Source of the DNA: Chloroflexota bacterium
GTDB taxonomy: Bacteria; Chloroflexota; Anaerolineae; Promineifilales; Promineifilaceae
Length of the DNA: 64,000 nt
NCBI GenBank assembly: GCA_014584575.1
Contig: JACTMP010000022.1
Span: 62,001-126,000 of the forward strand
Reading direction: 5' to 3'
Shown here: piece after piece, positions 8,396 through 18,200 of the stretch
How the letters are laid out: each line of letters opens with the position of its first letter
Numbering within the stretch: position 1 is the first letter of the stretch
Position numbers and translations under genes: made by a program
Notes under the pieces: model-generated
The model's database searches: none
What the model was told of the DNA's origin: nothing
What the model saw: the letters and a program-made list of their open reading frames with translations, nothing else

Positions 8396-8980
8396 ATGGC
8401 AACATTAGCACCGCCAACAAAAACAGACCTGCCGCCGCAAGGGGAGTGGACGTATGCCGATTGGCTGCGGCTGCCGGATGATGGTTTTAAGTATGAAGTC
8501 ATAGATGGAGAATTACACATGAGTCCGCCGCCTTCGGTATCACATCAACACACAACGTCTGACTTGTTGACGCGGATGAGAATTCATGCGCTCAATCACC
8601 ATTTGGGTCAGGTTTATGCCTCACCGATTGCTGTCAGATTGCCAATGCAGGATGTACCGGTACAACCGGATATTGTTTACGTCAGTACACAGAGCCTTTC
8701 CATTATTGGCGAGGAGGAAATCAGCGGCACGCCCGATCTCGTCGTGGAGGTGCTGTCGCCAAGCAACTGGATGTATGACCGGGGGAAGAAACAGGAAGTG
8801 TATCGTCAGGCGGGGGTGCCGGAGTATTGGATTGTAGATTACCGCAAAAAGACGGTGGAGGTGTTGGTGTTAGAGGAAGGGGATTACATGCTGCAAAATG
8901 TGTATAAGGTGGGAGACACGGCCGTGTCCATCATCCTCACCAACTTTTCCGTTGCCGTCACCGACATCTTCCGCAAATGA
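8396..8980 (+). CDS. Uma2 family (DUF820) putative endonuclease
   Basis: A PD-(D/E)XK-fold protein of the Uma2/DUF820 family, common in many copies in cyanobacteria and Chloroflexota. Family marks are present in order: YEVIDGELHMSPPPS near residues 32-46, VQPDIVYV with the metal Asp near 91, PDLVVEVLSPS (E-x-x-x with catalytic Glu) near 113-123, then a tract ending EYWIVDYR. Length (194 residues) is standard. The cellular role of the family is unproven. The gene is inserted between trpD and trpC and is flanked by two different palindromic repeats (8327-8373 and 8988-9059), which suggests that the trp pair was opened by a mobile gene. Confidence 0.85.
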   Translation: MATLAPPTKTDLPPQGEWTYADWLRLPDDGFKYEVIDGELHMSPPPSVSHQHTTSDLLTRMRIHALNHHLGQVYASPIAVRLPMQDVPVQPDIVYVSTQSLSIIGEEEISGTPDLVVEVLSPSNWMYDRGKKQEVYRQAGVPEYWIVDYRKKTVEVLVLEEGDYMLQNVYKVGDTAVSIILTNFSVAVTDIFRK

Positions 8981-8987
8981 AGAGGGT

Positions 8988-9059
8988 GAGATTGGGAGAC
9001 TGAGAGATTGAGAGATTAAACCAATCTCCTAATCTCCTAATCTCCTTATCTCCAATCCC
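8988..9059. repeat. GAGATTGG-family palindromic repeat
   Basis: Runs of GAGATTGRGAGA on the left arm mirrored by TCTCCTAATCTCC on the right. Related copies are at 21361-21416, 25600-25662, 38883-38948 (inside a gene) and 39927-39972. Confidence 0.75.
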
Positions 9060-9061
9060 CT

Positions 9062-9883
9062 ATGAGCGTATCAAACCTAGCCAAACAACGCGGTGAAATT
9101 CTGGACGAGATCATGCGGCATCACCGGGAGCAACTGCCCAAAACGATGCGCGAGGTCTCCTTTGAAAATGTGCGGGCGATGGCCTCCGTAGCCCCACCAC
9201 CGGCCGATCTCTACACGGCCGTTAAATCCCCCGGCGTCTCCCTCATTGCCGAATGTAAAAAGGCGTCGCCCAGCAAAGGGCTGCTGGTACCCAACTATGA
9301 TCCGGTGAAGCTGGCGCGGACCTATGTGAAGGCCGGAGCGCGGGCCATCTCAGTGCTGACCGACGGCCGTCACTTTCAGGGCGCACTGGAGCATCTACGT
9401 GATGTTAAAGAGGCGGTCGGGCCAAAAGTGCCGGTGCTGCGCAAGGATTTCATCTTCCACCCCTACCAGGTGTATGAAGCGCGGGCGGCGGGGGCGGATG
9501 CCATCTTACTGATCGCCGCCGTGCTGGGGCCAGGCGACATGAAGGAATTGCTGGCGCTGGCGCACCAATTGGGCATGGCGGTGCTGGTGGAAGTGCATAC
9601 GGAAGCGGAGTTGGCGCAGGTATTACCCCTGGAACCGCGCATTATCGGCGTCAATAACCGCAATTTGCAGACATTTGCGGTGGATTTTGAGAATACGGCC
9701 CGGCTGCGCCAGTTGATCCCGGCAGCAACGGCCGTTGTCGGCGAAAGTGGCTTAAAGACGGCCGAGGATGTGAAGGCGATGCAGGCCATTGGTGTGGACG
9801 CGATTCTGGTGGGGGAGACGCTGGTGAAAAGCAAAGATGTGTATCAGGCGGTGCGGATGATGGTGATGGCGGGACGGCCGTAG
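9062..9883 (+). CDS. trpC: Indole-3-glycerol phosphate synthase
   Basis: A TIM-barrel enzyme closing the indole ring of indole-3-glycerol phosphate. Recognised by LIAECKKASPSKG (catalytic Glu64 and Lys66-type residues), ISVLTDGRHFQG, VLRKDFIFHPYQVYEARAAGADA (catalytic Lys near 121), IGVNNRNLQTF and the phosphate-binding VGESG and ILVGETLV segments. 273 residues is the normal monofunctional length, so there is no fused TrpF. The ATG at 9062 lies right after a palindromic repeat and lacks a clear Shine-Dalgarno sequence. It pairs functionally with trpD upstream despite the intervening Uma2 gene. Confidence 0.95.
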   Translation: MSVSNLAKQRGEILDEIMRHHREQLPKTMREVSFENVRAMASVAPPPADLYTAVKSPGVSLIAECKKASPSKGLLVPNYDPVKLARTYVKAGARAISVLTDGRHFQGALEHLRDVKEAVGPKVPVLRKDFIFHPYQVYEARAAGADAILLIAAVLGPGDMKELLALAHQLGMAVLVEVHTEAELAQVLPLEPRIIGVNNRNLQTFAVDFENTARLRQLIPAATAVVGESGLKTAEDVKAMQAIGVDAILVGETLVKSKDVYQAVRMMVMAGRP

Positions 9884-10001
9884 GGGCCTGCCCCGTAAAA
9901 ATCCGGCAAATCTTTGGGCGTAAAGTAGACATTACCCGCAAAAATGAGTATCCTTCTCTCGAAAATATCGGTTTAACAAACCCACAACCCTGTAAAGGCA
10001 C

Positions 10002-10646
10002 ATGACTGAAGAATCCACAACACCCAACTGTCAGGAATTGTTCTACCCCAATAAATTCGGCCGTATCATCATTCAAGCTCTGGAAGATGTGATGGGTAAA
10101 AACGGTCTGAATGCCGTGCTGCATCTGGCCGGGTTAGAACATTACATCTACAACCGCCCCCCCAACAACCTGGACAAAGAGTTCTCCTTTGCCGACCTGA
10201 CCGCGTTGCAAAAGGCGTTGGAAGATATGTATGGCCCACGTGGTGGGCGTGGTTTAGCCATTCGTGCCGGGCGGGCCACCTTTGAAACGGGTCTCAAAGG
10301 GGTAGGGGCGTTGGTGGGTGTGGGGGATCTGGCCTTCCGGGTGCTGCCGCTCAATACCAAGTTGAAAATCGGTTTGCCGGCGTTAGCCCGCATCTTTTCC
10401 CAATTTTCCGACCAGATTTCTAATGTGCAAGACGAGGGGGATCATTTTGTCTACACGTTGGAACGCTGCCCTATGTGCTGCGGCCGTGAAGCCGACCGCC
10501 CCGTTTGTTATCTGGGTCTGGGGCTGCTGCAAGAGGCGCTCACCTGGGTCTCCGGCGGCAATACCTTCAAGGTGGATATGCAAACCTGCCAGGCCAAGGG
10601 GGATGATATGGGGCGGTATATTATTATCAAGAAGCCGATCACGTAA
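10002..10646 (+). CDS. V4R (4-vinyl reductase) domain protein
   Basis: A small-molecule-binding V4R domain protein of 214 residues. The C-terminal part carries the family pattern: ERCPMCCGREADRPVCYLG, then LLQEALTWVSGG and a final CQAKGD, with Cys residues placed as in the possible metal- or ligand-binding site of V4R proteins (bacteriochlorophyll 4-vinyl reductase, XylR-type sensor domains). No DNA-binding or catalytic domain is attached, so a stand-alone ligand sensor is more likely than a reductase. AAGG precedes the ATG. The TAA stop lies in the first unit of a GTAATCGG-type repeat. It precedes the large cyclase-ATPase gene; a signalling link is possible but not shown. Confidence 0.75.
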   Translation: MTEESTTPNCQELFYPNKFGRIIIQALEDVMGKNGLNAVLHLAGLEHYIYNRPPNNLDKEFSFADLTALQKALEDMYGPRGGRGLAIRAGRATFETGLKGVGALVGVGDLAFRVLPLNTKLKIGLPALARIFSQFSDQISNVQDEGDHFVYTLERCPMCCGREADRPVCYLGLGLLQEALTWVSGGNTFKVDMQTCQAKGDDMGRYIIIKKPIT

Positions 10647-10706
10647 TTCGTTATCGGTAATCTGTAACCCGTAATCGGAAAGGCACGGCTCACGGATTAC
10701 GGATTT
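10642..10706. repeat. GTAATCGG/GTAACCCG palindromic repeat
   Basis: GTAATTCGTTATCGGTAATC-type units on the left and CACGGATTACGGATT on the right. The TAA of the first unit is the stop codon of the V4R gene. A close relative is at 22106-22167. The remaining gap to 10969 holds the repeat at 10884-10941 and an isolated TATAAT at 10775-10780; no gene is seen in these 323 bases. Confidence 0.7.
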
Positions 10707-10883
10707 CCTCAACTTTTACCTCTTTGTTAACTCCTTTGCTGACTTTGCTGGCATGTCCCGTAAGATTCACGGGGTATAATCCTGGCACTCTTATCGGGCT
10801 GCCCCTGGTTAGTAGTTTCGCCAATACAGCCCCGTTTACAGATTTGTTTATTCTCAAACATTGAACCAATTCCAGTAGCAAAA

Positions 10884-10941
10884 AGCGGAGTTCGCATCCT
10901 TAGATGCGAACCGGTGGGCATCTGAGGATGCCCACTCCTCC
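10884..10941. repeat. AGCGGAGTTCGCATCC repeat, copy 2
   Basis: Near-identical to 7191-7246 over the whole unit, with a few substitutions. AGTAG lies just left and CTACTG just right, so the unit is bounded by a short inverse pair. Confidence 0.75.
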
Positions 10942-10969
10942 CGTTTCTATCTACTGAATCTTCTTATCA

Positions 10970-13900
10970 ATGGGCGAACAAAATATCACTCCAACCGAAA
11001 ATCAGCTGTCTCCAGATGAACTGACAAATTTGCAGCGGTATCTGCCTGCATTGCTGCATGAGGCGCTGGTTGCCGAAAGCAGCGACCCACCCACCCGCCT
11101 GCGTTCGCAGGTGATTACCCATTTGTCGGCGCTGGTAGAGGCTACCATGTCTCACCTGCCGGAATCATTGGGCAAACAGGTGTTGGAGCATCCGGTAGTG
11201 GGACAGGCCGACGGCCGTTTCGTTTCCGGCGCGCTTCTCTTTGCGGACATCAGCGGTTTTACGGCCATGTCGGAACGGCTGAGCCGGGTGGGGCGTGAAG
11301 GGGCAGAAGAGGTCACGGCCGTTGTCAATCGCTACTTTGACGTGATGCTCACCATCCTCAAGGAGTATCGTGGTGAATTGATCCGTTTTGGCGGCGATGC
11401 GTTGTTGGGGTTATTTACGGAGGGGCACGGCCGTTATAGCAGCGCCACCCAGGCCGTGCAGGCGGCCATGAAAATGCAGGCGGCCATGAGCCAGTTTAGC
11501 GAGACCAAAACGTCACAAGGCACATTCCCGCTGCGCATGAGCGTGGGGGTGCGCGCCGGGCAATTTTTCGCTGCCCAGTTGGGCACGGCCGAAGCCATGG
11601 AATATGCCCTCTTTGGCGGCGACGTGAATGCCACCGCCGCCGTCGAATCGGCGGCCAACGCCGGGCAGGTGTTGGTAGACCAGGGCACGTATGATGCCAT
11701 AGACGCGGAGTTGTTGTGTACGGCCGTGCCCGTGCCCGGTTATCCTGACTATCTGGCAGTGGAATACATTGACCTGCCGCCCCTGCCGCCGCCCATTGTG
11801 CCCATGGAGACCCATTTCCCGCTGCCGCCCAATCTGCAACGACTGCGACGCCTGTTGAGACAACTAGATATGCTCACCCCCTATTTGCCGGTGGGCATGT
11901 TGGCCCGGTTGGCCAGCGACCCACGCGCCCCCAGCCTGAAAGGCGAACACCGGCTGGTCGCCAACCTCTTTGCCAATGTGGACGGCCTGGGGGAAATCGC
12001 CGACCGGCTGGGACCAGGCCGTGAAACGGACATTGTGGCCGCGCTCAATCTTTATTTCACCCATATGAGCCAGGCGCTGCACCAATATGGCGGCGTGGTG
12101 AACAAGATTGATCTCTATGATCATGGCGACAAGCTGATGGTTATTTTTGGCGCGCCCATTGCCCATGAGGATGACGCCGAGCGGGCGGTGCGGGCGGCGC
12201 TGGCTATGCAGGCCGCTTTTGTGGAAGTGGCCGCCGTGTTACCGGTGCAGGTGGGGTTGCCTGATCTGATGTTGCGGCAGCGCATTGGCATTAGCTATGG
12301 TTATGTGTTTGCCGGGTACGTGGGCAGCTATTGGCGGCACGAATACACGGTGATGGGGGATGAGGTGAATTTGGCGGCGCGGCTGATGTCGGCGGCAGCG
12401 TCTGGGCAGGTGTATGTCAGTGAGCATGTGCAGCGACGGGTGCAGCATGTGGCGGTGGTAGAGCCACGCGGCGCGGTGGAGTTGAAAGGCAAGAGCCGAC
12501 CGGTGCCCATTTTTACGGTGGAAGGGTTACGCGCCAACCCGACCGCCGAACGGCGGGGGATGCAGTCGCCGCTGGTGGGGCGCAGGCAGGAATGGGCGCA
12601 GTTGATGGCCGATCTGGCGACGCTGCAAGAAGGGCAGCACGGCCGTATCATCACCATTATCGGCGAGGCGGGGGTAGGTAAGTCCCGGCTGGTGCATGAG
12701 TGGCAGCAAACCAGCCAGAGCGCAGGTGGTGTGCGCTGGATAACTGCCCGCTGTCTATCCTACACCGAATCGGTGGGGTATGCGCCGTTCCAGGAGCTGC
12801 TGCACCAGCTTTTTGATCTGACGGCCGCTGACCCGGCTGCTAAACGACAGCAGTTGCGCCAGGCGTTAGCCCAATGGTTTACGGCCGATGATGCGGAGGC
12901 CACGCTGCCGTATCTGGCGAATTTCCTGAATATCCCGCTGGATGAAGCCGCCCAGGAGCGCATTCGTTATCTGGATGGCGAGGCGTTGCAGCGACGGACG
13001 TTTGTGGCGATCAGAACGGTGCTCACGGCCGTTGCCCAACAACAACCGCTGCTCATCCTTTTCGACGCCATGCACTGGATGGACCGCGCTTCGCTTGATC
13101 TGGTGGCGTATTTGCTGCCGCTGGCGGCGCAGTTGCCGCTGGCTTTTTTCTGGCTGTTCCGCCCAGACCGGGAGAAGGGGTGTTGGCAGCTACGCCGCAA
13201 AGCGCGGCAAGAGTATCCCGATCATTACCGGGAGATTGGCCTGTATGGGCTGAATACGGCCGATACCCAGGAGATGCTGCTCAATCTGGCGCCAGTGCGT
13301 GAATGGCCGTCCGGTGTGGCCGATATGATTTTGAATCGGGTAGAGGGCAATCCGCTCTATCTGGAAGAAGTGATCCGCTCGTTGATCAATGATGGGTTGC
13401 TGGTACGGCTGGACGACGGCCGTTGGCAGTTTAGCGACACCATCACCAACATCACCGTGCCGGATACGCTGGAAGGGGTGCTGCTGGCGCGGCTGGATCG
13501 GTTGGAAGAGCTATGCCGCTGGACGGTGCAGGTGGCTTCTGTGGTCGGCCGTTCCTTCCCCTTTGACGTGGTGGAACACACGACCAGCGAAATCAACAAT
13601 GTTGAAGTATCGGCTTACCTGAATGAGCTGCAACTGGTGGAAATTGTGCGCGAAGCGCAGCGCAGCCCGGAACTGGTATATGCCTTCATCCACTCCCTGA
13701 TGCAAGAGGTGAGCTACAGTTCGTTGGCCGCCAGCGCCCGCCGAGAATATCACCGGTTGATTGCGCAATATCTAGAAGACGGCCGTAGCCAGGGGTGGGG
13801 CCGCAGCGAAAGCCTACCCGCCCTCATCGCCCACCATGCCTATGAAGGCGAAGATTGGCCGCGCGCCCTGAAATACCAGATGCAGGCCGGGCAGCAGGCG

Positions 13901-15223
13901 CAAACCCTCTTCGCCAATCAGGAAGCCATAGACCATTACCGCAAAGCCCTCCATGCGGCCGTGCAGGCTGGCGACTCTGAAGACAAACAGTTGACCATCT
14001 ATCACTCATTAGGACACCTCTGCATTGACACCGGCCGATATGATGAAGCAGAAGAATACCTGGCGAACGCCCATGAGATGGCTTCGCATAAGGGTGATGA
14101 AGCAAAAGTCATTTCCATTTGTCGTTGGTATTCCCGCCTGTATGAATTGCGCGGCGATTACCCGGAGGCGCTGCGTTGGATTGATCAAGGGCTGGCTATT
14201 CACTCCCAATCCGGCACTGCCGAATTTACCCACCTGCTCATCCTGGCCGGGTTGATCAACATTCGTCAGGGTCGGTATGACGTGGCATTGCAGCAGTGTG
14301 AACAGGTTTTGCAGATTGCCAGGCCGTTAGGAGAAGTGACGCTGTTAGCCAGGGCGTATGGCCTATTGGGCTACATTTATTGGCGCAGCGGCAACAGCAG
14401 CGCCATCAACTCTTTTCAGGAAGCATTTGCCCTTTACCAGCAGGCGGGCCATATTCAGGGCCAGGCACAGTCGCATAACATGATAGCCAATGCCTGTTTT
14501 AGCCTGGGCCGGTGGGCGGAAGCGGAATATCACTATTTGCAGGCACACCAGATGTTTGATCAGATTGGCGATAAGTATGATCTGGCGGTGACGGACAATA
14601 ACCTGGGGGGCATTGCCTTGAAGCGGGGCCAGTTTGACAATGCGCTGTTGTTTTACCAGGAAGGGCTGCGGCTGGCGCAGCAAATTGGCGGTTCGGCCTG
14701 GATGGTGGGCACATTCCACATGAATCTGGGTTATACCTACGTCAATCTGGCAGACGGGGCCAACGCCCGAACCCATTTGCAGACAAGCCAGACTTTTTTT
14801 GAACAGGCCGAGTCACGGGAATTTTTGCCGGAGTTGATGCGCCATCAGGCGGAAGCCTCTCTTCTGGTGGGGGAAGTTGATCAGGCGCAAGCACAAATTG
14901 CCGAATCGCTGCGCCTGGCCCAAGAACTGGAAATGCGCGGTGAAGAGGGCATCAGCTATGGCGTTCAGGGGCGTATTGCTTATGAACGTGGCAACCTGGC
15001 GCTGGCAGAAAAAAGTCTGAGGCAAAGCACACAACATCTGGCTCAGGTGGAAGATGAATATGAACTGGCGCGCAGCCGGTATTGGCTGGCGGTGGTGTTG
15101 TCTCAATCAGGTCAGTTAGATAAAGTACGGCCGTTGCTCTCTCAGGCAGCGGCAACGTTTGAACGTCTGGAGGCGGCGCGGGATTTCACGGCCGTGCAGG
15201 AATTCCAGGCAACTATATCGTAG
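10970..15223 (+). CDS. Double class III cyclase domain - AAA ATPase - TPR signalling protein
   Basis: A 1417-residue cytoplasmic signalling protein. Cyclase homology domain 1 (about 80-260) has FADISGFTAMSERL and RFGGDALLGLF, so both metal-binding Asp are present. Domain 2 (about 322-520) reads LFANVDGLGEIADRL, with Asn where the first metal Asp should be, so it is probably degenerate or regulatory. An AAA/STAND-type ATPase follows: Walker A GEAGVGKS at about 564-571, Walker B LLILFDAMHWMD near 694. The C-terminal 450 residues are TPR repeats (for example RYDEAEEYLANAHEMA, QFDNALLFYQEGLRLAQ). The layout matches large nucleotidyl-cyclase/STAND proteins abundant in Chloroflexota and actinobacteria. 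Product (cAMP or cGMP) and signal are unknown. No strong ribosome-binding site precedes ATG 10970. Confidence 0.9.
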   Translation: MGEQNITPTENQLSPDELTNLQRYLPALLHEALVAESSDPPTRLRSQVITHLSALVEATMSHLPESLGKQVLEHPVVGQADGRFVSGALLFADISGFTAMSERLSRVGREGAEEVTAVVNRYFDVMLTILKEYRGELIRFGGDALLGLFTEGHGRYSSATQAVQAAMKMQAAMSQFSETKTSQGTFPLRMSVGVRAGQFFAAQLGTAEAMEYALFGGDVNATAAVESAANAGQVLVDQGTYDAIDAELLCTAVPVPGYPDYLAVEYIDLPPLPPPIVPMETHFPLPPNLQRLRRLLRQLDMLTPYLPVGMLARLASDPRAPSLKGEHRLVANLFANVDGLGEIADRLGPGRETDIVAALNLYFTHMSQALHQYGGVVNKIDLYDHGDKLMVIFGAPIAHEDDAERAVRAALAMQAAFVEVAAVLPVQVGLPDLMLRQRIGISYGYVFAGYVGSYWRHEYTVMGDEVNLAARLMSAAASGQVYVSEHVQRRVQHVAVVEPRGAVELKGKSRPVPIFTVEGLRANPTAERRGMQSPLVGRRQEWAQLMADLATLQEGQHGRIITIIGEAGVGKSRLVHEWQQTSQSAGGVRWITARCLSYTESVGYAPFQELLHQLFDLTAADPAAKRQQLRQALAQWFTADDAEATLPYLANFLNIPLDEAAQERIRYLDGEALQRRTFVAIRTVLTAVAQQQPLLILFDAMHWMDRASLDLVAYLLPLAAQLPLAFFWLFRPDREKGCWQLRRKARQEYPDHYREIGLYGLNTADTQEMLLNLAPVREWPSGVADMILNRVEGNPLYLEEVIRSLINDGLLVRLDDGRWQFSDTITNITVPDTLEGVLLARLDRLEELCRWTVQVASVVGRSFPFDVVEHTTSEINNVEVSAYLNELQLVEIVREAQRSPELVYAFIHSLMQEVSYSSLAASARREYHRLIAQYLEDGRSQGWGRSESLPALIAHHAYEGEDWPRALKYQMQAGQQAQTLFANQEAIDHYRKALHAAVQAGDSEDKQLTIYHSLGHLCIDTGRYDEAEEYLANAHEMASHKGDEAKVISICRWYSRLYELRGDYPEALRWIDQGLAIHSQSGTAEFTHLLILAGLINIRQGRYDVALQQCEQVLQIARPLGEVTLLARAYGLLGYIYWRSGNSSAINSFQEAFALYQQAGHIQGQAQSHNMIANACFSLGRWAEAEYHYLQAHQMFDQIGDKYDLAVTDNNLGGIALKRGQFDNALLFYQEGLRLAQQIGGSAWMVGTFHMNLGYTYVNLADGANARTHLQTSQTFFEQAESREFLPELMRHQAEASLLVGEVDQAQAQIAESLRLAQELEMRGEEGISYGVQGRIAYERGNLALAEKSLRQSTQHLAQVEDEYELARSRYWLAVVLSQSGQLDKVRPLLSQAAATFERLEAARDFTAVQEFQATIS

Positions 15224-15261
15224 GGGCGCGCCCTTGTGGTCGCCCCTTAAAAAAGGAATCT

Positions 15262-18200
15262 ATGAAATCAAGAACTTTTCCCATTCTTCTTTCCCTCTCC
15301 GGCAGCATGATTGCCCTTGTGGCCCTTCTGTTGACCGGTCAGGCCGCGACCGGGCAGAGTGAACCGGCGGCAGCGCCGATGTTCCCACCCGTACCCCAGA
15401 CCAGCCTCATCTCACGCGCCTGGTATGGCGATGGCGCGGATGGCCCTTCTATCGAGCCGGCCATTGCCGCCGACGGCCGTACCATTGCCTTTAGTTCTGT
15501 GGCCTCCAATCTGGTGACGCCCACCACGCCTGGCACGGTTCAAGACATCTATTTCCTGGATCGGGATACTGGCCTGATGAGCCGGATCATCGGTGACTGG
15601 GGCGACGACCCCAACGCTGACTCTTATGAGCCAACCATTTCCGCCGATGGCAACCGCATCGCCTTCACGTCCCATGCCGACAACCTGATGCCCTATTGGG
15701 ATTTCAATGGGGAAGAAGACGTCTATCTTTACGACCGTTCTTATGAATATGAGGATCGTGTACAGGGGAGCGGACAGGGAGCATTGTTCCTGGTTTCGGC
15801 GGACTATAACAATTACGAGGCGGGTGATGATGCTTCTTTTGAACCGGCTATTTCTTTGAACGGCCGTTACGTGGCCTTTACCTCCCGCGCCACCAATCTC
15901 GTCCAGGGTGACACCAATAACGCCTGGGATGTGTTTGTGCGGGACATATTGACCGGCGTCACGCGGCGTGTGTCCGTTTCTTCGCTGGGCACTCAAGGCA
16001 ACCAGAATTCGTACCAGCCCGCTATCTCCGGCGACGGCCGTTACATCACCTTTGCTTCGGACGCCACCAACCTGGTACTCAATGACACCAACCAGGCCAC
16101 CGATGTGTTTGTGCATGACCAGGAAACGGGGCGCACCTGGCGCGTCTCCGTTAGCTCCAGCGGCGGACAGGGGTTGCCAAGTGGGCAGATGGGCGGCGGC
16201 GCCTGGCAGCCTTCCATCTCTGCCAGCGGCCAATACATTGCTTTTGCCAGTACCTTTAACAATCTGGCCGCCGGCGACCAGGGAGCGTTTCAGGACATTT
16301 TTGTCCACAACGTTCTCAGCGGCGAAACCCGGCTCATCAGCCGCGCCGACGATGGTTCCCAGGCCAACAATCATTCAGATACCCCGCAGATCAGCGCCGA
16401 CGGCCGTTTTGTGGCCTACCGCTCCCTGGCCGACAACCTGGTTCCCCAGGATACCAACGGCCACGCCGATTTGTTCCTCACCGACTGGCAGGCGCAGGTG
16501 ACAGCCCGTGAATCGGTTGCCGCCGATGGCAGCCAGTCGCACGGGGAAACGGGCGTCACCGGATTAAGCCTGTCTGCTGACGGCGGCTTGCTGGTTTTTG
16601 ATTCCGACGCTTTTGATTTGGTTCCCGATGATACCAATGGTACCGTGCCCGATGTTTTCTTGCGCGATCGGGATTTGCCGCAGCAGTCATACCGGTACAC
16701 GGCCGTGCCCCTCACTGCCAACCAGACCATCACCGGTTCCGTCACCGCCGGTAATTCCGCCCAATGGTATAAAATCCCCATCACCCAGGCTGGCTCCACG
16801 CTCACCGCCACCCTCTTCAACCTCTCCGCCGATTACAATCTTTACCTCTTTGCCCCGGCCATTGATGAAGAAACCGGCCAGATTCGTGACCTGGGCCAGA
16901 TGGGCAACATCGGGCAAATGGGTAACATCGGCCAGATGGGGAACATCGGGCAAATGGGCAATATCGGCCAGATGGGCAACATCGGTGACCTGCTCGATAT
17001 GGGATTCCTCAATGAACTGGGGCAGATGGGCAACATTGGCCAGATGGGCAATATCGGCCAAATGGGCAACATCGGCGAACTGGGTGGCATTGGTTCGCTG
17101 GTCAATCTTTCTATCAATCCAGATACAACTGACGAACAAATCGTACATGATGTTCACGAACTGTGGGGGACATACTACCTGGCTGTAGTGCCGCATACGG
17201 CCGACGCCATCGGCACCACCTTCCACCTGCACATCGAAGTGACCCCCGAAAACTTCCCCTATGACCCGGCCACCTACTATTCGCTGGTCACTACCTATAC
17301 CACCCCGGCCACAGACCCCAACATCAACACCATCATCCTGATCAACTCTGCCCGCCTGAATGCCTTGTATCCTTCCGATCCATCCCTGAGCCTGCTCATC
17401 TCCCGCCTGTATGGCAATCTCGCGCCGCATTCACAGGTCAATGGCGTGGTTGTTGATCTGGACAGCTATTATGGTTTCAACGAACAGTTCACCGGTGTTT
17501 ACGACACCTGGGGCTATTACCCGGATAATCCTTATGCCGCGAATCTGGTCGCCCGGCAAATCAAGGCGTTGCTCTACAGCCTGGCGCCGGCTTACCCCAA
17601 TCTGCAAAACCTCGTTATTGTGGGTGAAGACCTGGTGATCCCCCACCGCCGCCTGCCGGATGCGGCGCTCATTGCTAACGAGCGTCACTACGCCGAGATT
17701 GCCTACACCCCCGCACTTTCCGGCTCGCTGAGCTACCGCTACATGCTCAGCGACGATTATTACGCCGCGCTGCTGCCCCAGCCGATGCGCGGGCGAGAGT
17801 TTTACCTGCCGCAACTGGACATCGGCCGTCTGGTGGAAACGCCCACGGAAATGTTGGGTATGGTGGACAGCTTCCTGGCCGATTCGGTGATTGAACCGGG
17901 TGATGCCCTGATTACGGGGTATGACTTCCTGATTGACCAGGCGAACGCCATCACCACTTCATTGCAAAACCAGGGTATCCCCCTGGCGAGCCAGACGCAT
18001 CTGATTGACAATGACTGGACGGCCGTAGACTTTGAAAACACCCTCTTCACCCAACCGGTCGCGCCGGGGTTGATTTCGCTCAACTCCCACTTTGAACACC
18101 ACCGCTTTTTCCCCAATGATCCCCAGGATGTGTACGCCACCCAGATTGTGTCCGCTACCGATTACAACGGCTCGCTCATCTTCTCGGTGGGCTGCCATTC

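Noticed and set aside
10741..10782. TATAAT at 10775-10780 as a promoter of the cyclase-ATPase gene
   Set aside because: The nearest -35-like TTGCTG is 24 bases away, too far; kept only as a remark.
16893..17085. Regular repeats considered as a CRISPR-like array
   Set aside because: Units are 18 bases without spacers, in frame with a coding sequence, and differ synonymously.
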